A DNA stretch of 64,000 nt from the NCBI GenBank assembly GCA_024743115.1, contig JANSXC010000005.1, positions 1-64,000 of the forward strand, in the 5' to 3' direction. This DNA is from a bacterium. Lineage in GTDB: Bacteria; Planctomycetota; UBA1135; UBA2386. Of this stretch, positions 18,229 through 26,006 are shown one piece after another (positions within the stretch are counted from its first letter, which is position 1; the number at the start of each line of letters is the position of its first letter). The notes under the pieces are model-generated. The model worked only from the letters and a program-made list of their open reading frames with translations. It did no database searches and was not told where the DNA came from. Made by a program: the position numbers and the translations under genes.

Positions 18229-19425
18229 ATGCACACCGCCCTGACCCTCACCGCACGGTCGATTTCTGCACTGGCACTCTCTGTCCTGGCTACGACGGTT
18301 GCCGCTCAGGCAGTTCACATCGTCGGCCCCAGCACGTCGTTTCCACAGATCCGTGACGCGGTTGCGGTCGCCAATCGCAACGACGTGTTGCTCGTGCTGC
18401 CCGGCACCTACGCCCAGTTCGAGCTCACGGTCGGCTTGTCGATTCGCGCCGCGACTGCGGGGACCGTGCGCATCGAGTTCGACCCGGCCTACGTCGACCC
18501 GGCCTGCGCGCAGAGCATCTTCTGCGCGATGACGCAAGGCAGCACCGAGCTCGCCGTTCCCGCAACCGATCGCGTGCAGCTCGTCGGGCTCGAGTTCGTC
18601 GACAACGTGGCGCTGGTCGGCGCGTTCCAGGTGCCGCATCGGGTCGTCCTGAGAAGCGGTCGGTTCGTCCTCGACGAATGCGTGATCCGCTCGCGCGGCG
18701 ATACCGCGCTGACCGCCTATGACTGCCTGGTCAACCTCCAGGACACGACCGTAGCCAACACGGGCGGTGGCCTCACGGGCGACGCGGCCAACTTCCTCCG
18801 CTCTACCGTGCTCGCGTCGAGCTGCAGCTTCACCGGTGGCCAGGGCGCCCTGCCGGGCGCGGCGCGGGCGATCACGATCAGCGACTCCACGCTGAACGGG
18901 AGCTTCATGACCCTGACGGCCGGCACCGATTCCTCGGCGCTCTACACCGACACCAACGCCGAGGTCTGGCTATCCGATTCGACGCTGACGGCCACCAACA
19001 ACCGCTGCGCGATGGAGTTCAATGGCTCGGTCGGACACTACGACCGCTGCACACTGAGCACCGCAACGGGACCGTGTTACATGCTGCCCCCGGGCGACCT
19101 ACTCGGCGCCGAGCGCTTCAACGGCCTTTTTCGGGGCGGCGTCTCGACATCGTTCTTCCAGACCGACCCGAGCGCGCTCGTTGGCATCGTGGCGAGCTTC
19201 GAGCTCACGCCCAGCCCGTTGCCCTTCATCGAGCAACCGTGGCTCGCCAGCCCCACGACGAGCCCGGCAATCGGCATTGTGGTCGCCGATGCCTCCGGGC
19301 TCGCGTCCTGGTCCTGGACCGTGCCGGCTTCGGCTCCGACTGGTATGGCCGTCTGGCTGCACGGGGTCAGCGGCACGACGTTCCCCCTGCAGGCCGCGCC
19401 TCCGGTCGGCGGCCCGATCCGGTAG
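18229..19425 (+). CDS. Exported right-handed beta-helix protein
   Basis: A 398-residue protein with a signal peptide ending VAAQA. An opening strand PQIRDAVAVANRNDVLLVLPGTY is typical of pectate-lyase-like helices (DUF1565-type). Repeated short strands follow (LVNLQDTTVANTG, ITISDSTLNGS, EVWLSDSTLTATNN), consistent with a parallel beta-helix from about 35 to 290. No catalytic motif is seen. The last 80 residues (GIVVADASGLASWSWTVP...) resemble the terminal beta domain found on other exported proteins here. A second protein with the same plan is coded at 46939-48051. A weak ribosome site (GAGGTCC) precedes the ATG. Confidence 0.75.
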   Translation: MHTALTLTARSISALALSVLATTVAAQAVHIVGPSTSFPQIRDAVAVANRNDVLLVLPGTYAQFELTVGLSIRAATAGTVRIEFDPAYVDPACAQSIFCAMTQGSTELAVPATDRVQLVGLEFVDNVALVGAFQVPHRVVLRSGRFVLDECVIRSRGDTALTAYDCLVNLQDTTVANTGGGLTGDAANFLRSTVLASSCSFTGGQGALPGAARAITISDSTLNGSFMTLTAGTDSSALYTDTNAEVWLSDSTLTATNNRCAMEFNGSVGHYDRCTLSTATGPCYMLPPGDLLGAERFNGLFRGGVSTSFFQTDPSALVGIVASFELTPSPLPFIEQPWLASPTTSPAIGIVVADASGLASWSWTVPASAPTGMAVWLHGVSGTTFPLQAAPPVGGPIR

Positions 19426-19451
19426 CTTCGCGGCGCAAACGACCGGGTTTT

Positions 19452-19517
19452 GTCGACCGTTCTGCACCTGGCTGGTGCGTTTCGAGCGAAGGGGAAGGAC
19501 AGCCAAGAACGGTCGAC
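19452..19517 (+). ncRNA. Candidate structured leader RNA with a 12-bp closing stem
   Basis: Positions 19452-19463 (GTCGACCGTTCT) are the perfect reverse complement of 19506-19517 (AGAACGGTCGAC). Inside lies a second perfect stem, 19464-19468 with 19474-19478 (loop 5), directly stacked on the first. A small TTCG/CGAA pairing follows at 19481-19490. The purine-rich stretch 19491-19500 (GGGGAAGGAC) is left in the junction. The outer arm ends 4 bases before the ATG at 19522, so the fold would control access to the start region. No known riboswitch class is recognised. A DNA operator or transposon remnant is a possible alternative. Confidence 0.5.
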
Positions 19518-19521
19518 TCGC

Positions 19522-20796
19522 ATGACGAATCCAAAGATCCCCCCCACCCTTGCCGCCACGCTCGCACTCACGCTCGCCGGCTCCGGCCCGGCCCTCGCCC
19601 AGATCCCGGCCGACACGGCACTCGTGTTCGAGTCGACCCAGCTCCTGGAGCCGTACTACAAGCTCGTGGACGTGTTCGGTCGTGGCCAAACGACGCTGCG
19701 CGAACAGAATGCGTTCATGGCCGTGACCAGCGTCGCGGTCGATCCGGTGACGAACGGCCAGTTCTTCTGGATCGGCGCCGCAGCCTCGCTGCCCGGCACC
19801 TGGCGCTCGCAGATCGAGGCCCTCGCGAGGTTCGGCCAGGGCATCTGGGGGCCGTGGTCACAGACGCCCGCGACCCGCGTCGCGGTTGGCGCGTCGCGCA
19901 TCGTGACGCTCGAGAGTTCCGGCACATTGCAGGCCCATCCGAAAGTCACGTTCGGCGGGCCGCCCGTGATCAACCTCACGATCAATCAGGCCAACGACAT
20001 CGCGATCGTCGGCGAACTGCTCTACACGTCGACGAGCGGCGGCGGTCAGGCGCCCGTGTTCGAACACGACCTCGCCAACAACACGAACCGCACGGTCGGC
20101 AGCTACGCCGACGTGGCCTCGATCGCGGTGTCGCCGTTCGGGGTCGAACTCGCACTCGGCACACAGAACGGGGACATCCTGCGGGTCGACCCGGTGTCCG
20201 GCGCGATCAACGCGACGCAGCCGACCGGACTCGCGCGCATCACCGCCGTCGGCTACACGCGCTTCAACACACTGGTCTGGACGGACGGGTCCACGCTGTG
20301 GAGTGAACTGTCCCCAACCACACCGCTGTACACGAGCCCGACCAGCATCCTCGATTTCAGCGTCGCGATCGCCACGGGACCATCCGTGACCCGCTACGGC
20401 GAGGGCTGCGGCGCGGGCGCCACCTCGACGTGGACCGTCAACGGCGAGCCGGCGCTCGGCAACAGCGCATTCGCGATCGGACTGGACAACGCTCCCCCGA
20501 ACGCGCCGGGACTGCTGACCCTGGGCACGAGCCGCACCCGCTGGAACGCGGCGAACGCGACCCTGCCGTTCGAGCTGCGATCGTTCGGCCTGCCCGGCTG
20601 CTCACTGCTCGCATCACCAGAGGCCAACCTGTTCGTCGTGACCAACGCCGGGGGCAGGTTCTCGCAGACCGTGCCGATCCCGAGTTCATCGGCGTTCGCG
20701 GGGCTCGAGTTCGTGGCGCAGGCGTTCGTGCAGGACAACAACCTCGGCACGCTGGGGTTCGTGCCGACCGAAGGTGTCGCGTTCGTCGTGAACTGA
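19522..20796 (+). CDS. Exported propeller-like protein with GC-type C-terminal domain
   Basis: About 424 residues from the ATG at 19522, where a signal peptide begins (ending PALAQIP). A TTG at 19450 would place 24 residues ahead of it and run through the inverted repeat. The central part (about 40-290) has regularly spaced strands with I/V-A-V-G and ALGTQNGDILRVDP motifs, suggesting a beta-propeller. The C-terminal 135 residues (YGEGCGAGATSTW ... LPGCSLLASPEA ... VPIPSSSAFAGLEFVAQAFV) are the clearest copy of the terminal domain recurring in this window. Its stop TGA abuts the convergent gene's stop, forming the palindrome TGATCA. Confidence 0.78.
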   Translation: MTNPKIPPTLAATLALTLAGSGPALAQIPADTALVFESTQLLEPYYKLVDVFGRGQTTLREQNAFMAVTSVAVDPVTNGQFFWIGAAASLPGTWRSQIEALARFGQGIWGPWSQTPATRVAVGASRIVTLESSGTLQAHPKVTFGGPPVINLTINQANDIAIVGELLYTSTSGGGQAPVFEHDLANNTNRTVGSYADVASIAVSPFGVELALGTQNGDILRVDPVSGAINATQPTGLARITAVGYTRFNTLVWTDGSTLWSELSPTTPLYTSPTSILDFSVAIATGPSVTRYGEGCGAGATSTWTVNGEPALGNSAFAIGLDNAPPNAPGLLTLGTSRTRWNAANATLPFELRSFGLPGCSLLASPEANLFVVTNAGGRFSQTVPIPSSSAFAGLEFVAQAFVQDNNLGTLGFVPTEGVAFVVN

Positions 20797-21600
20797 TCAG
20801 ATCTCCGAGGTCAGCAGCGCGCGCCAATCGAAGTCCTCGAGTCCGCGCTGCAGTACGATGGCGGTCGCGGGCTGCACGTCGACGAGATTCGCGATCGCTC
20901 CGGTGAGGGGATCCGCGACGGGGAGTCCGAGCATGTGCACCTGGCCCGGCCGCGGCCCGCCGACGTCGCACCTCGCCCAGGGCCCGTGCTGCGCATGCAG
21001 CAGTGGCATCCGCTCACCAGTGCTCGTCATCACGATGTCCTTGACGCCGCTCGGATCGTAGAAGCCGACGGGCCCGAGTTCGGCGACGACCTGATCCGCC
21101 ACAACGGCCCACTGATCGCACGACAACGACCAGATCGCGAGTTCGGCACCCTTCGTGACCGGACCGCCGGCGAGCCGCCCTGCGAGCCGCTGCATGCGGT
21201 TGGGACCCGTCGCGGGATTCATCGAGACGCCGAAAGACGGCGCGTCGGACGCGCCGTGAATGGTCTCGGCCGCACGCCGACACGCCCGCACCAGTCGGCC
21301 CGCCAACCCGCCACCGGCGCCGCGATCGCGGACCTTGAGGTCGCAGAAGTAGATCAACCGACCACCTTCGAACGCCCGGATCACCGCCACGCAGACCCCC
21401 AGCAACTCACGGGCGCGTTCTGCCACGACGATGACGGGCAAGCCCAACCGACGAAAGAACTCCAGGTAGTCCGCGCCGTGATCGATGCGGAACGAGTCTT
21501 CGCCGAGCGGATAGACGAACTGTCGCTCGAAGGCGGCGAATTCCGGCTGTCGCTCCGACACTTCAGCGAGCGGGAGCGCACGCACGACGACGTCGCTCAT
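20797..21600 (-). CDS. GNAT-fold N-acetyltransferase-like protein
   Basis: A 267-residue protein. The first 150 residues resemble a GNAT fold: a beta-alpha start, VIVVAERARELLGVCVAVI, then LIYFCDLKVRDRGAGGGLAGRLVRA, which fits the motif-A acetyl-CoA loop (R/Q-x-x-G-x-G/A). The C-terminal 110 residues are different, with no recognised domain. No signal peptide. It is the last gene of a three-gene minus-strand operon: its ATG overlaps the stop of the iron redox enzyme gene by 4 bp. Substrate unknown. Confidence 0.7.
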   Translation of the reverse strand: MSDVVVRALPLAEVSERQPEFAAFERQFVYPLGEDSFRIDHGADYLEFFRRLGLPVIVVAERARELLGVCVAVIRAFEGGRLIYFCDLKVRDRGAGGGLAGRLVRACRRAAETIHGASDAPSFGVSMNPATGPNRMQRLAGRLAGGPVTKGAELAIWSLSCDQWAVVADQVVAELGPVGFYDPSGVKDIVMTSTGERMPLLHAQHGPWARCDVGGPRPGQVHMLGLPVADPLTGAIANLVDVQPATAIVLQRGLEDFDWRALLTSEI

Positions 21601-22325
21601 TCGGCGTAGACGTTGGTCTGAGGGCGCCGCACGGGAGCGTCGATCCGCCGGGTTCGCGCACGATGGAGATCGCGGTAGAGCCGATCGAACGTGTAGGCCC
21701 CGAGACGCAACCCCTGCTCGATGCGATAGCGCGCCGCCGCGTCACGTTCCCAGACCGGCTCGAGAACGGCGAAGAAGTCATCGCTGTGCCGCACGTCGAG
21801 TTTCTCGTGCACCGAGTAGTGCACCACCCGCTCGAGCGGCAGCCAGCCGCGCGCCGCGATCGCACGCCCGATGCGGGCAGAGATATCGACGAACATGCGC
21901 TCGATGATCCCGAGGCAGCCCGCACCGATCTCCCAGTCGTCGAGCGCACAACAGCCGATCAGCGTCGTGTTGAACCCACGAACCTCCGGCCAGAGCGCGC
22001 GCGACTCGACATCCGCCTGCGACCGATCGTCGAGGCGCGACAGCAGCTCGAGAAACGTCGAGCCATGGCGTTGCTCGGCCATTCCTTCGCCGTGCTCTTC
22101 CCAGACGTTCCGCAGGATCTCGGTTCGGATCTCCGCGCTCGGGATCTTCGCGGCCAGCACCGCCATCGGTCGGCTGAAGAACACGACCGCGTAGTAGAAC
22201 TGCATCTGGGTCTCGAGGAAGTCCTCGCGGTCGAAGCTGCCATCCGTGAGCGCCTCGAAGTAGGGATTCGTCGCCGCGTCGTAGTCGGCGAGCACTCGGG
22301 CAATCGTGTCTTTCATCGTGGGCAT
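21597..22325 (-). CDS. Iron-containing redox enzyme (haem-oxygenase-like fold, CADD/UndA type)
   Basis: About 242 residues from the ATG at 22325, which has AAGGAA 6 bases upstream; the GTG at 22340 lies before that site. The protein is all-helical. Residues resembling the metal ligands of the TenA/PqqC-like diiron family are present: EEHG (near residue 73), an E in GIIERMF, and HYSVHEKLDVRHSDD (near 170-184). The family includes UndA and CADD, which use non-haem iron and oxygen to cleave or oxidise small substrates. It is translationally coupled to the downstream acetyltransferase and 48 bp downstream of the DUF3419 gene. Confidence 0.75.
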   Translation of the reverse strand: MPTMKDTIARVLADYDAATNPYFEALTDGSFDREDFLETQMQFYYAVVFFSRPMAVLAAKIPSAEIRTEILRNVWEEHGEGMAEQRHGSTFLELLSRLDDRSQADVESRALWPEVRGFNTTLIGCCALDDWEIGAGCLGIIERMFVDISARIGRAIAARGWLPLERVVHYSVHEKLDVRHSDDFFAVLEPVWERDAAARYRIEQGLRLGAYTFDRLYRDLHRARTRRIDAPVRRPQTNVYAE

Positions 22326-22331
22326 GGCCAG

Positions 22332-22337
22332 TTCCTT
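22332..22337 (-). promoter_or_regulatory. Ribosome-binding site fixing the redox-enzyme start at 22325
   Basis: AAGGAA on the minus strand, 6 bases before the ATG at 22325 and inside the longer GTG-started frame, so the shorter start is preferred. Confidence 0.6.
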
Positions 22338-22373
22338 CACATCGCGTCGACAGCGCCCACCGGCACGCGACCT

Positions 22374-23330
22374 TCAGCGCCGCGTGCCAAGGTGCACTGC
22401 ATCGTAGAACAAACTGCGCTCGCTCTCGGTGAGTTGCCCATCGCGGATCTCCGAGAACTTGAACGCCGACTCGAAGTGGCCGACGAGGTCCCGGGGATCG
22501 TTGAGCTGCCGCCAAAGAACTCGCGAACCGGGCCGAAGTTCGGTTCCGAGACGACCGGCGAGCGCCCGACAGTCCGTTTCGCTCATCCAATCGAGCACGT
22601 TGGACAACTGGACGAAGTCGTACGGCGCGAACGAATCGACTTCGAGCAGAGTCACGGGCAGGACCTCGAACGGCTCGAGATCCCGCGGCGGCTCCTGCAA
22701 GAACGGTGGCCAGGTCACAGCCGCTGGCAGGTAGTGACCGAGCAGCACGTGATGCAGCCACGGATTGCGGTCGCGGTCCGCGGCGACGAGTCCGGCCTCG
22801 ATCCGGCGGCGAAAGTAACCCGGATAGCTACCGGGCTCGGCATGCTGCACGGCATCGGGCCCGAACATCGTGACGAGCAGGTCGTCGGCGAATGCAGTCG
22901 AGAACGCCACCGGCCAGTACGGATGCTCGATCACATCACGCCAGTCGGCCGCTGCGTCAGCGAGCCGCACCCGCCGTTCGGCCGCAGAGACGACCCAGAG
23001 ATCCAGCACGGCTCTGAGCAGTCGGAACAGCCGTTCGAAGTTGCCGCACTCGTGCAAGCCGTCCGTGCGATCGTCGTCGATGTTGAACTCGGAACGCGTG
23101 TTCTGCCGCAGCGCCGCGAGCTTGCGCTCCACGTGTTGCACCTGCGCCGGGTTCGGCTCGACGAGCGTGAGCCGCAGCTCTGGCAATCGCGCTCGCAGGT
23201 GCAGCGCGGTGCAGCCACCGGACGCGATGAGCAGCGCACGCTCCGCCGATCGCTCGCGCAACAGCGACTCCTCCACGCGCGGGTCTTCCCGCACGACCGC
23301 GAACTGCAGAGGATCCCGTGGCAACACCAT
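22374..23330 (-). CDS. DUF3419 protein (BtaA-like 3-amino-3-carboxypropyltransferase family)
   Basis: About 318 residues from the ATG at 23330; longer readings overlap the divergent methyltransferase. An SAM-binding Rossmann region is visible near the start (ALLIASGGCTALHL, then LTLVEPNPAQVQHVERK), and the DUF3419 signature YDFVQLSNVLDWMSE lies near residue 235. The family includes BtaA, which transfers the aminocarboxypropyl group of S-adenosylmethionine to diacylglycerol in betaine-lipid synthesis. Whether this protein makes a betaine lipid is not shown: no clear BtaB follows it, although a small methyltransferase starts divergently 24 bp away. Confidence 0.78.
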   Translation of the reverse strand: MVLPRDPLQFAVVREDPRVEESLLRERSAERALLIASGGCTALHLRARLPELRLTLVEPNPAQVQHVERKLAALRQNTRSEFNIDDDRTDGLHECGNFERLFRLLRAVLDLWVVSAAERRVRLADAAADWRDVIEHPYWPVAFSTAFADDLLVTMFGPDAVQHAEPGSYPGYFRRRIEAGLVAADRDRNPWLHHVLLGHYLPAAVTWPPFLQEPPRDLEPFEVLPVTLLEVDSFAPYDFVQLSNVLDWMSETDCRALAGRLGTELRPGSRVLWRQLNDPRDLVGHFESAFKFSEIRDGQLTESERSLFYDAVHLGTRR

Positions 23331-23354
23331 GTCGCATAGAGTAGCCAGCCGAAC

Positions 23355-23855
23355 GTGAAACCTTCCGCCGCCATCCAGCGTTGGCTGCCGCTCGTGCCGA
23401 CCGGCGGCGCCGTGCTCGACGTCGCCGCCGGTAGCGGCCGTCATGCGCGGTTGTTTGCCGAGCACGGCCACCCGGTCGTCGCTCTCGACCGGGACGTCAC
23501 GGTACTGCGCACCGCTCCCGACCCGCATATCGAAGTCCTGGCGGCGGATCTCGAGGCGGATCCGTGGCCCGTGGCTGGCCGGACGTTCGCCGCCGTCGTC
23601 GTGACCAACTACCTCTGGCGCCCGCTGCTGCCGACACTCGTCGCCAGCGTCCAGCCGGGTGGCGTGCTGCTCTACGAAACGTTCGCGGTCGGCAACGAAC
23701 GCTACGGCCGTCCGCGCAATCCCGATTTCCTGCTACGGCCGGGAGAACTGCTCGCGGCGATCCGTGGCGAGCTTCGGCTGCGGGAGTACGGCCATGGCGC
23801 GGAGGGCTTACCGCCGGCGGCCGTCAGGCAGCGGATCTGCGCGATCCGGCCCTGA
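23355..23855 (+). CDS. Class I SAM-dependent methyltransferase
   Basis: A 166-residue protein with a GTG start. Motif I is AVLDVAAGSGRHARLFAEHG (residues about 19-38), followed by VVALDRD (motif II) and a DLEADPWPV stretch. It is shorter than most class I enzymes, so the substrate cap is minimal. It starts 24 bp from the divergent DUF3419 gene, too close for two separate non-overlapping promoters. Co-regulation is therefore likely, and a role in methylating the DUF3419 product is conceivable but unproven. No signal peptide. Confidence 0.8.
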   Translation: MKPSAAIQRWLPLVPTGGAVLDVAAGSGRHARLFAEHGHPVVALDRDVTVLRTAPDPHIEVLAADLEADPWPVAGRTFAAVVVTNYLWRPLLPTLVASVQPGGVLLYETFAVGNERYGRPRNPDFLLRPGELLAAIRGELRLREYGHGAEGLPPAAVRQRICAIRP

Positions 23856-23909
23856 GGGCCCGAAAGAACTCTTCACACGAGCTTCACGGTCTTCACCGCA
23901 CCGCCGGCG

Positions 23910-24437
23910 ATGCTCCCCGCCCTCATGCGCTCCAGGTCGCTCGCCATCCTCCTCCCGCTGCTCACGCTCTGGTTCCCCGGCTGCAGCAACCGCAGCGCGG
24001 ACGAACCCGTCGTGTCGATTTCGTTCAACCCGGCGATCTACCTCGGGAATTGGGCCGGCACGTGGACCAATACGACGAACAACGGCACCGGCAACCTCAC
24101 GATCAACGTGACTCAGGACATGATGACCATGACGGTCGAGTTCGAGATCACGGGAGAAGTGTTCGGCGTGACCGACCCCGAGCCCGAGACGTTCGAGCTC
24201 GACATCGGTGCGGGAGAAGCGGAACTCGTCAGCGTCACGTCGGACGTATTCGGAACCCTGACCGGTATCATCACTGGCTCCGCGGTGATCTCCGCCGTCG
24301 GCACGGGTGTGCCCGGTACGGCGTCCTCGTTCGAACTGATCGGGACGGTCGACGGCGACAAGATGACGGTCAACGGCGTCATCCGCCTCGAGAACGGCGG
24401 CATCACTACGGGCAACGCGACGCTGAACAAGATGTAG
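23910..24437 (+). CDS. Small lipoprotein, tandem copy A
   Basis: A 175-residue protein with a lipoprotein signal (WFPGC, Cys near residue 25; an ATG at 23925 is an alternative start). The mature part is a Thr/Val/Gly-rich beta domain: YLGNWAGTWTNTT, LTINVTQ, EVFGVTDPEPE, VFGTLTGIITG, then GNATLNKM at the end. The architecture and wording match the next gene closely, so the two are tandem paralogues. The fold may be a lipocalin-like barrel, since GxWxG near the N-terminus is typical, but this is not certain. Confidence 0.75.
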   Translation: MLPALMRSRSLAILLPLLTLWFPGCSNRSADEPVVSISFNPAIYLGNWAGTWTNTTNNGTGNLTINVTQDMMTMTVEFEITGEVFGVTDPEPETFELDIGAGEAELVSVTSDVFGTLTGIITGSAVISAVGTGVPGTASSFELIGTVDGDKMTVNGVIRLENGGITTGNATLNKM

Positions 24438-24504
24438 CCGCCCAGGGGACATTTTCTCCGAATCGGTGGCGGTCGGCCGGATTCGCTTCCGCTGTAGCAG
24501 CATC

Positions 24505-25014
24505 ATGCTTCACCGACTCGCCACTCCTGCGCTCTCTTGCGCACTCGTCCTCGGTTCTCTCGCCAGCTGCAGCGGCAGCAGCGGCGGCGGCGCAGCCGCG
24601 TTCGACGCCAACACCTACATCGGGACCTGGACCGGCACGTGGACGAACACCACGTTCACGAGCACCGGCGCCGTCACGATGACGGTCAGCCAGTCCGGCT
24701 CGACGTTCAACGTCGCCTTCGATATGGATGGCAACGTCTTCGGCGGCGCGAACCCCGCGCTCGAGAACTTCTCGGCGACCATCGCCTCGACGAACGCCGA
24801 CCTCGTGAGCATCACGTCGTCGGTCTACGGCACGGTCACGGGCTCGCTCGCGAGTGACGGGACGCTGACTCTCAACGGCACGGGTATCCCGGGCGCCGTG
24901 GATCGATTCGCGCTGACCGGCAGCTGGGGCGCGTCGCAGATCACGGCGAACGTGACGATCACGTTCGACAACTCGTCCGTCGCCAACGGCACGGCAACGC
25001 TCACCAAGACGTAG
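24505..25014 (+). CDS. Small lipoprotein, tandem copy B
   Basis: About 169 residues from the ATG at 24505, which begins a lipoprotein signal (SLASC, Cys near 21). A GTG at 24466 is less likely. The mature region repeats the plan of the upstream gene: YIGTWTGTWTNTT, VTMTVSQ, NVFGGANPALENF, SVYGTVTGSLASDG, NGTATLTKT. Copy B has lost some acidic residues and gained serines. It is likely an envelope protein of unknown function. Confidence 0.75.
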   Translation: MLHRLATPALSCALVLGSLASCSGSSGGGAAAFDANTYIGTWTGTWTNTTFTSTGAVTMTVSQSGSTFNVAFDMDGNVFGGANPALENFSATIASTNADLVSITSSVYGTVTGSLASDGTLTLNGTGIPGAVDRFALTGSWGASQITANVTITFDNSSVANGTATLTKT

Positions 25015-25031
25015 CTGCGACCGGCAATCCT

Positions 25032-26006
25032 GTGGATGGCTTCGTGACGACGGCGTTCGTGTTCCCCGGCCTCGATGGCGTGCAACGCGCCATCGACTTC
25101 AAACCGTTGACGCGACGACCGCGCTTCCTCGCGCTCTGGGAACGCGCCACGACGAGATTCGGCGACGACCCCGATTTCCGATCGTTCCACAACGGGCTGT
25201 TGCGCGGCGACGCGCGACTGCTGCCGAGCGTGAGGGACTGGCGCTGGCCCGCACTCGCGGTGGCCACGATGCAACTCGCACTCGCCGAGGAACTCACCCA
25301 ACGCGGAATCCGCCCGTCCTTCGTCACGGGCTACTCGATCGGCAACGTGGCGCGCTCATTGTTCGCGGGGATCGCCGACCACGACGCGTTGCTCGAGTTC
25401 ACGGCGGGGCTCGGCCCGATCCATCGTGGCTGCGGCGTGACGGTGATCGCGTTCGGCAAGAACAGCGTCGACGCCACACGAGCCATCAGGCGGCTCGGCG
25501 CCCACGCCGAGCACGTCAGCCATTTGTCGGACCGCATCTTCGCCGTCCCGGTCGAAACCGAGGCCGAAGAAGGGATCCGTTCGATCCTGCGGAGCCACGG
25601 CATGCGACTCTTCGAACTCGCGCCGTGCGGACTGCACGGCCCGATGCAGCGCGCGTTCGCCAACGAGCTGCGCTGGCACCTCGATCTCGCGCGACTCGCG
25701 CCACAGCGGATCCCGGTGCTGTCGAGCCAGACGCAGCGGGTATTGCGGTCGGCACGCGATCACTGCGAAGACCTCTCGGACAACGTCGCCACCCCGTTCG
25801 ACTTCGCGGCAACGGTCCGGAGACTGCATGCCGATCACGGCATTCGACGCTTCGTCAACGTCGGCCCCGGCCGCCACGCCGAACACTTCGTGCAGCACAC
25901 GGGCCTGCAGGTCGAAGTCGTGAATGCCGTCGAGCTGCTCGCGTCACCGAGTCGCACTGCGATTGCTCCGAACGCCACTCGCCCGCTCAGCGCGCGACCA
26001 GCGTGA
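25032..26006 (+). CDS. FabD-like (malonyl/acyl-CoA:ACP) acyltransferase, stand-alone
   Basis: A 324-residue protein with an acyltransferase fold like FabD or polyketide AT domains. AFVFPGLD opens the chain; the nucleophile elbow is GYSIG (Ser102) and the catalytic His is likely His202 in APCGLHGPM, matching the family's PFHSxLM position. The GHSxG of FabD is GYSIG here, and the usual QGSQ oxyanion motif is altered. No acyl carrier protein, ketosynthase or other fatty-acid gene is adjacent. A GTG start is used (25032, or 25044). Its 3' end overlaps the convergent gene by 20 bp. It may load an unusual acyl group; the pathway is unknown. Confidence 0.72.
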   Translation: MDGFVTTAFVFPGLDGVQRAIDFKPLTRRPRFLALWERATTRFGDDPDFRSFHNGLLRGDARLLPSVRDWRWPALAVATMQLALAEELTQRGIRPSFVTGYSIGNVARSLFAGIADHDALLEFTAGLGPIHRGCGVTVIAFGKNSVDATRAIRRLGAHAEHVSHLSDRIFAVPVETEAEEGIRSILRSHGMRLFELAPCGLHGPMQRAFANELRWHLDLARLAPQRIPVLSSQTQRVLRSARDHCEDLSDNVATPFDFAATVRRLHADHGIRRFVNVGPGRHAEHFVQHTGLQVEVVNAVELLASPSRTAIAPNATRPLSARPA

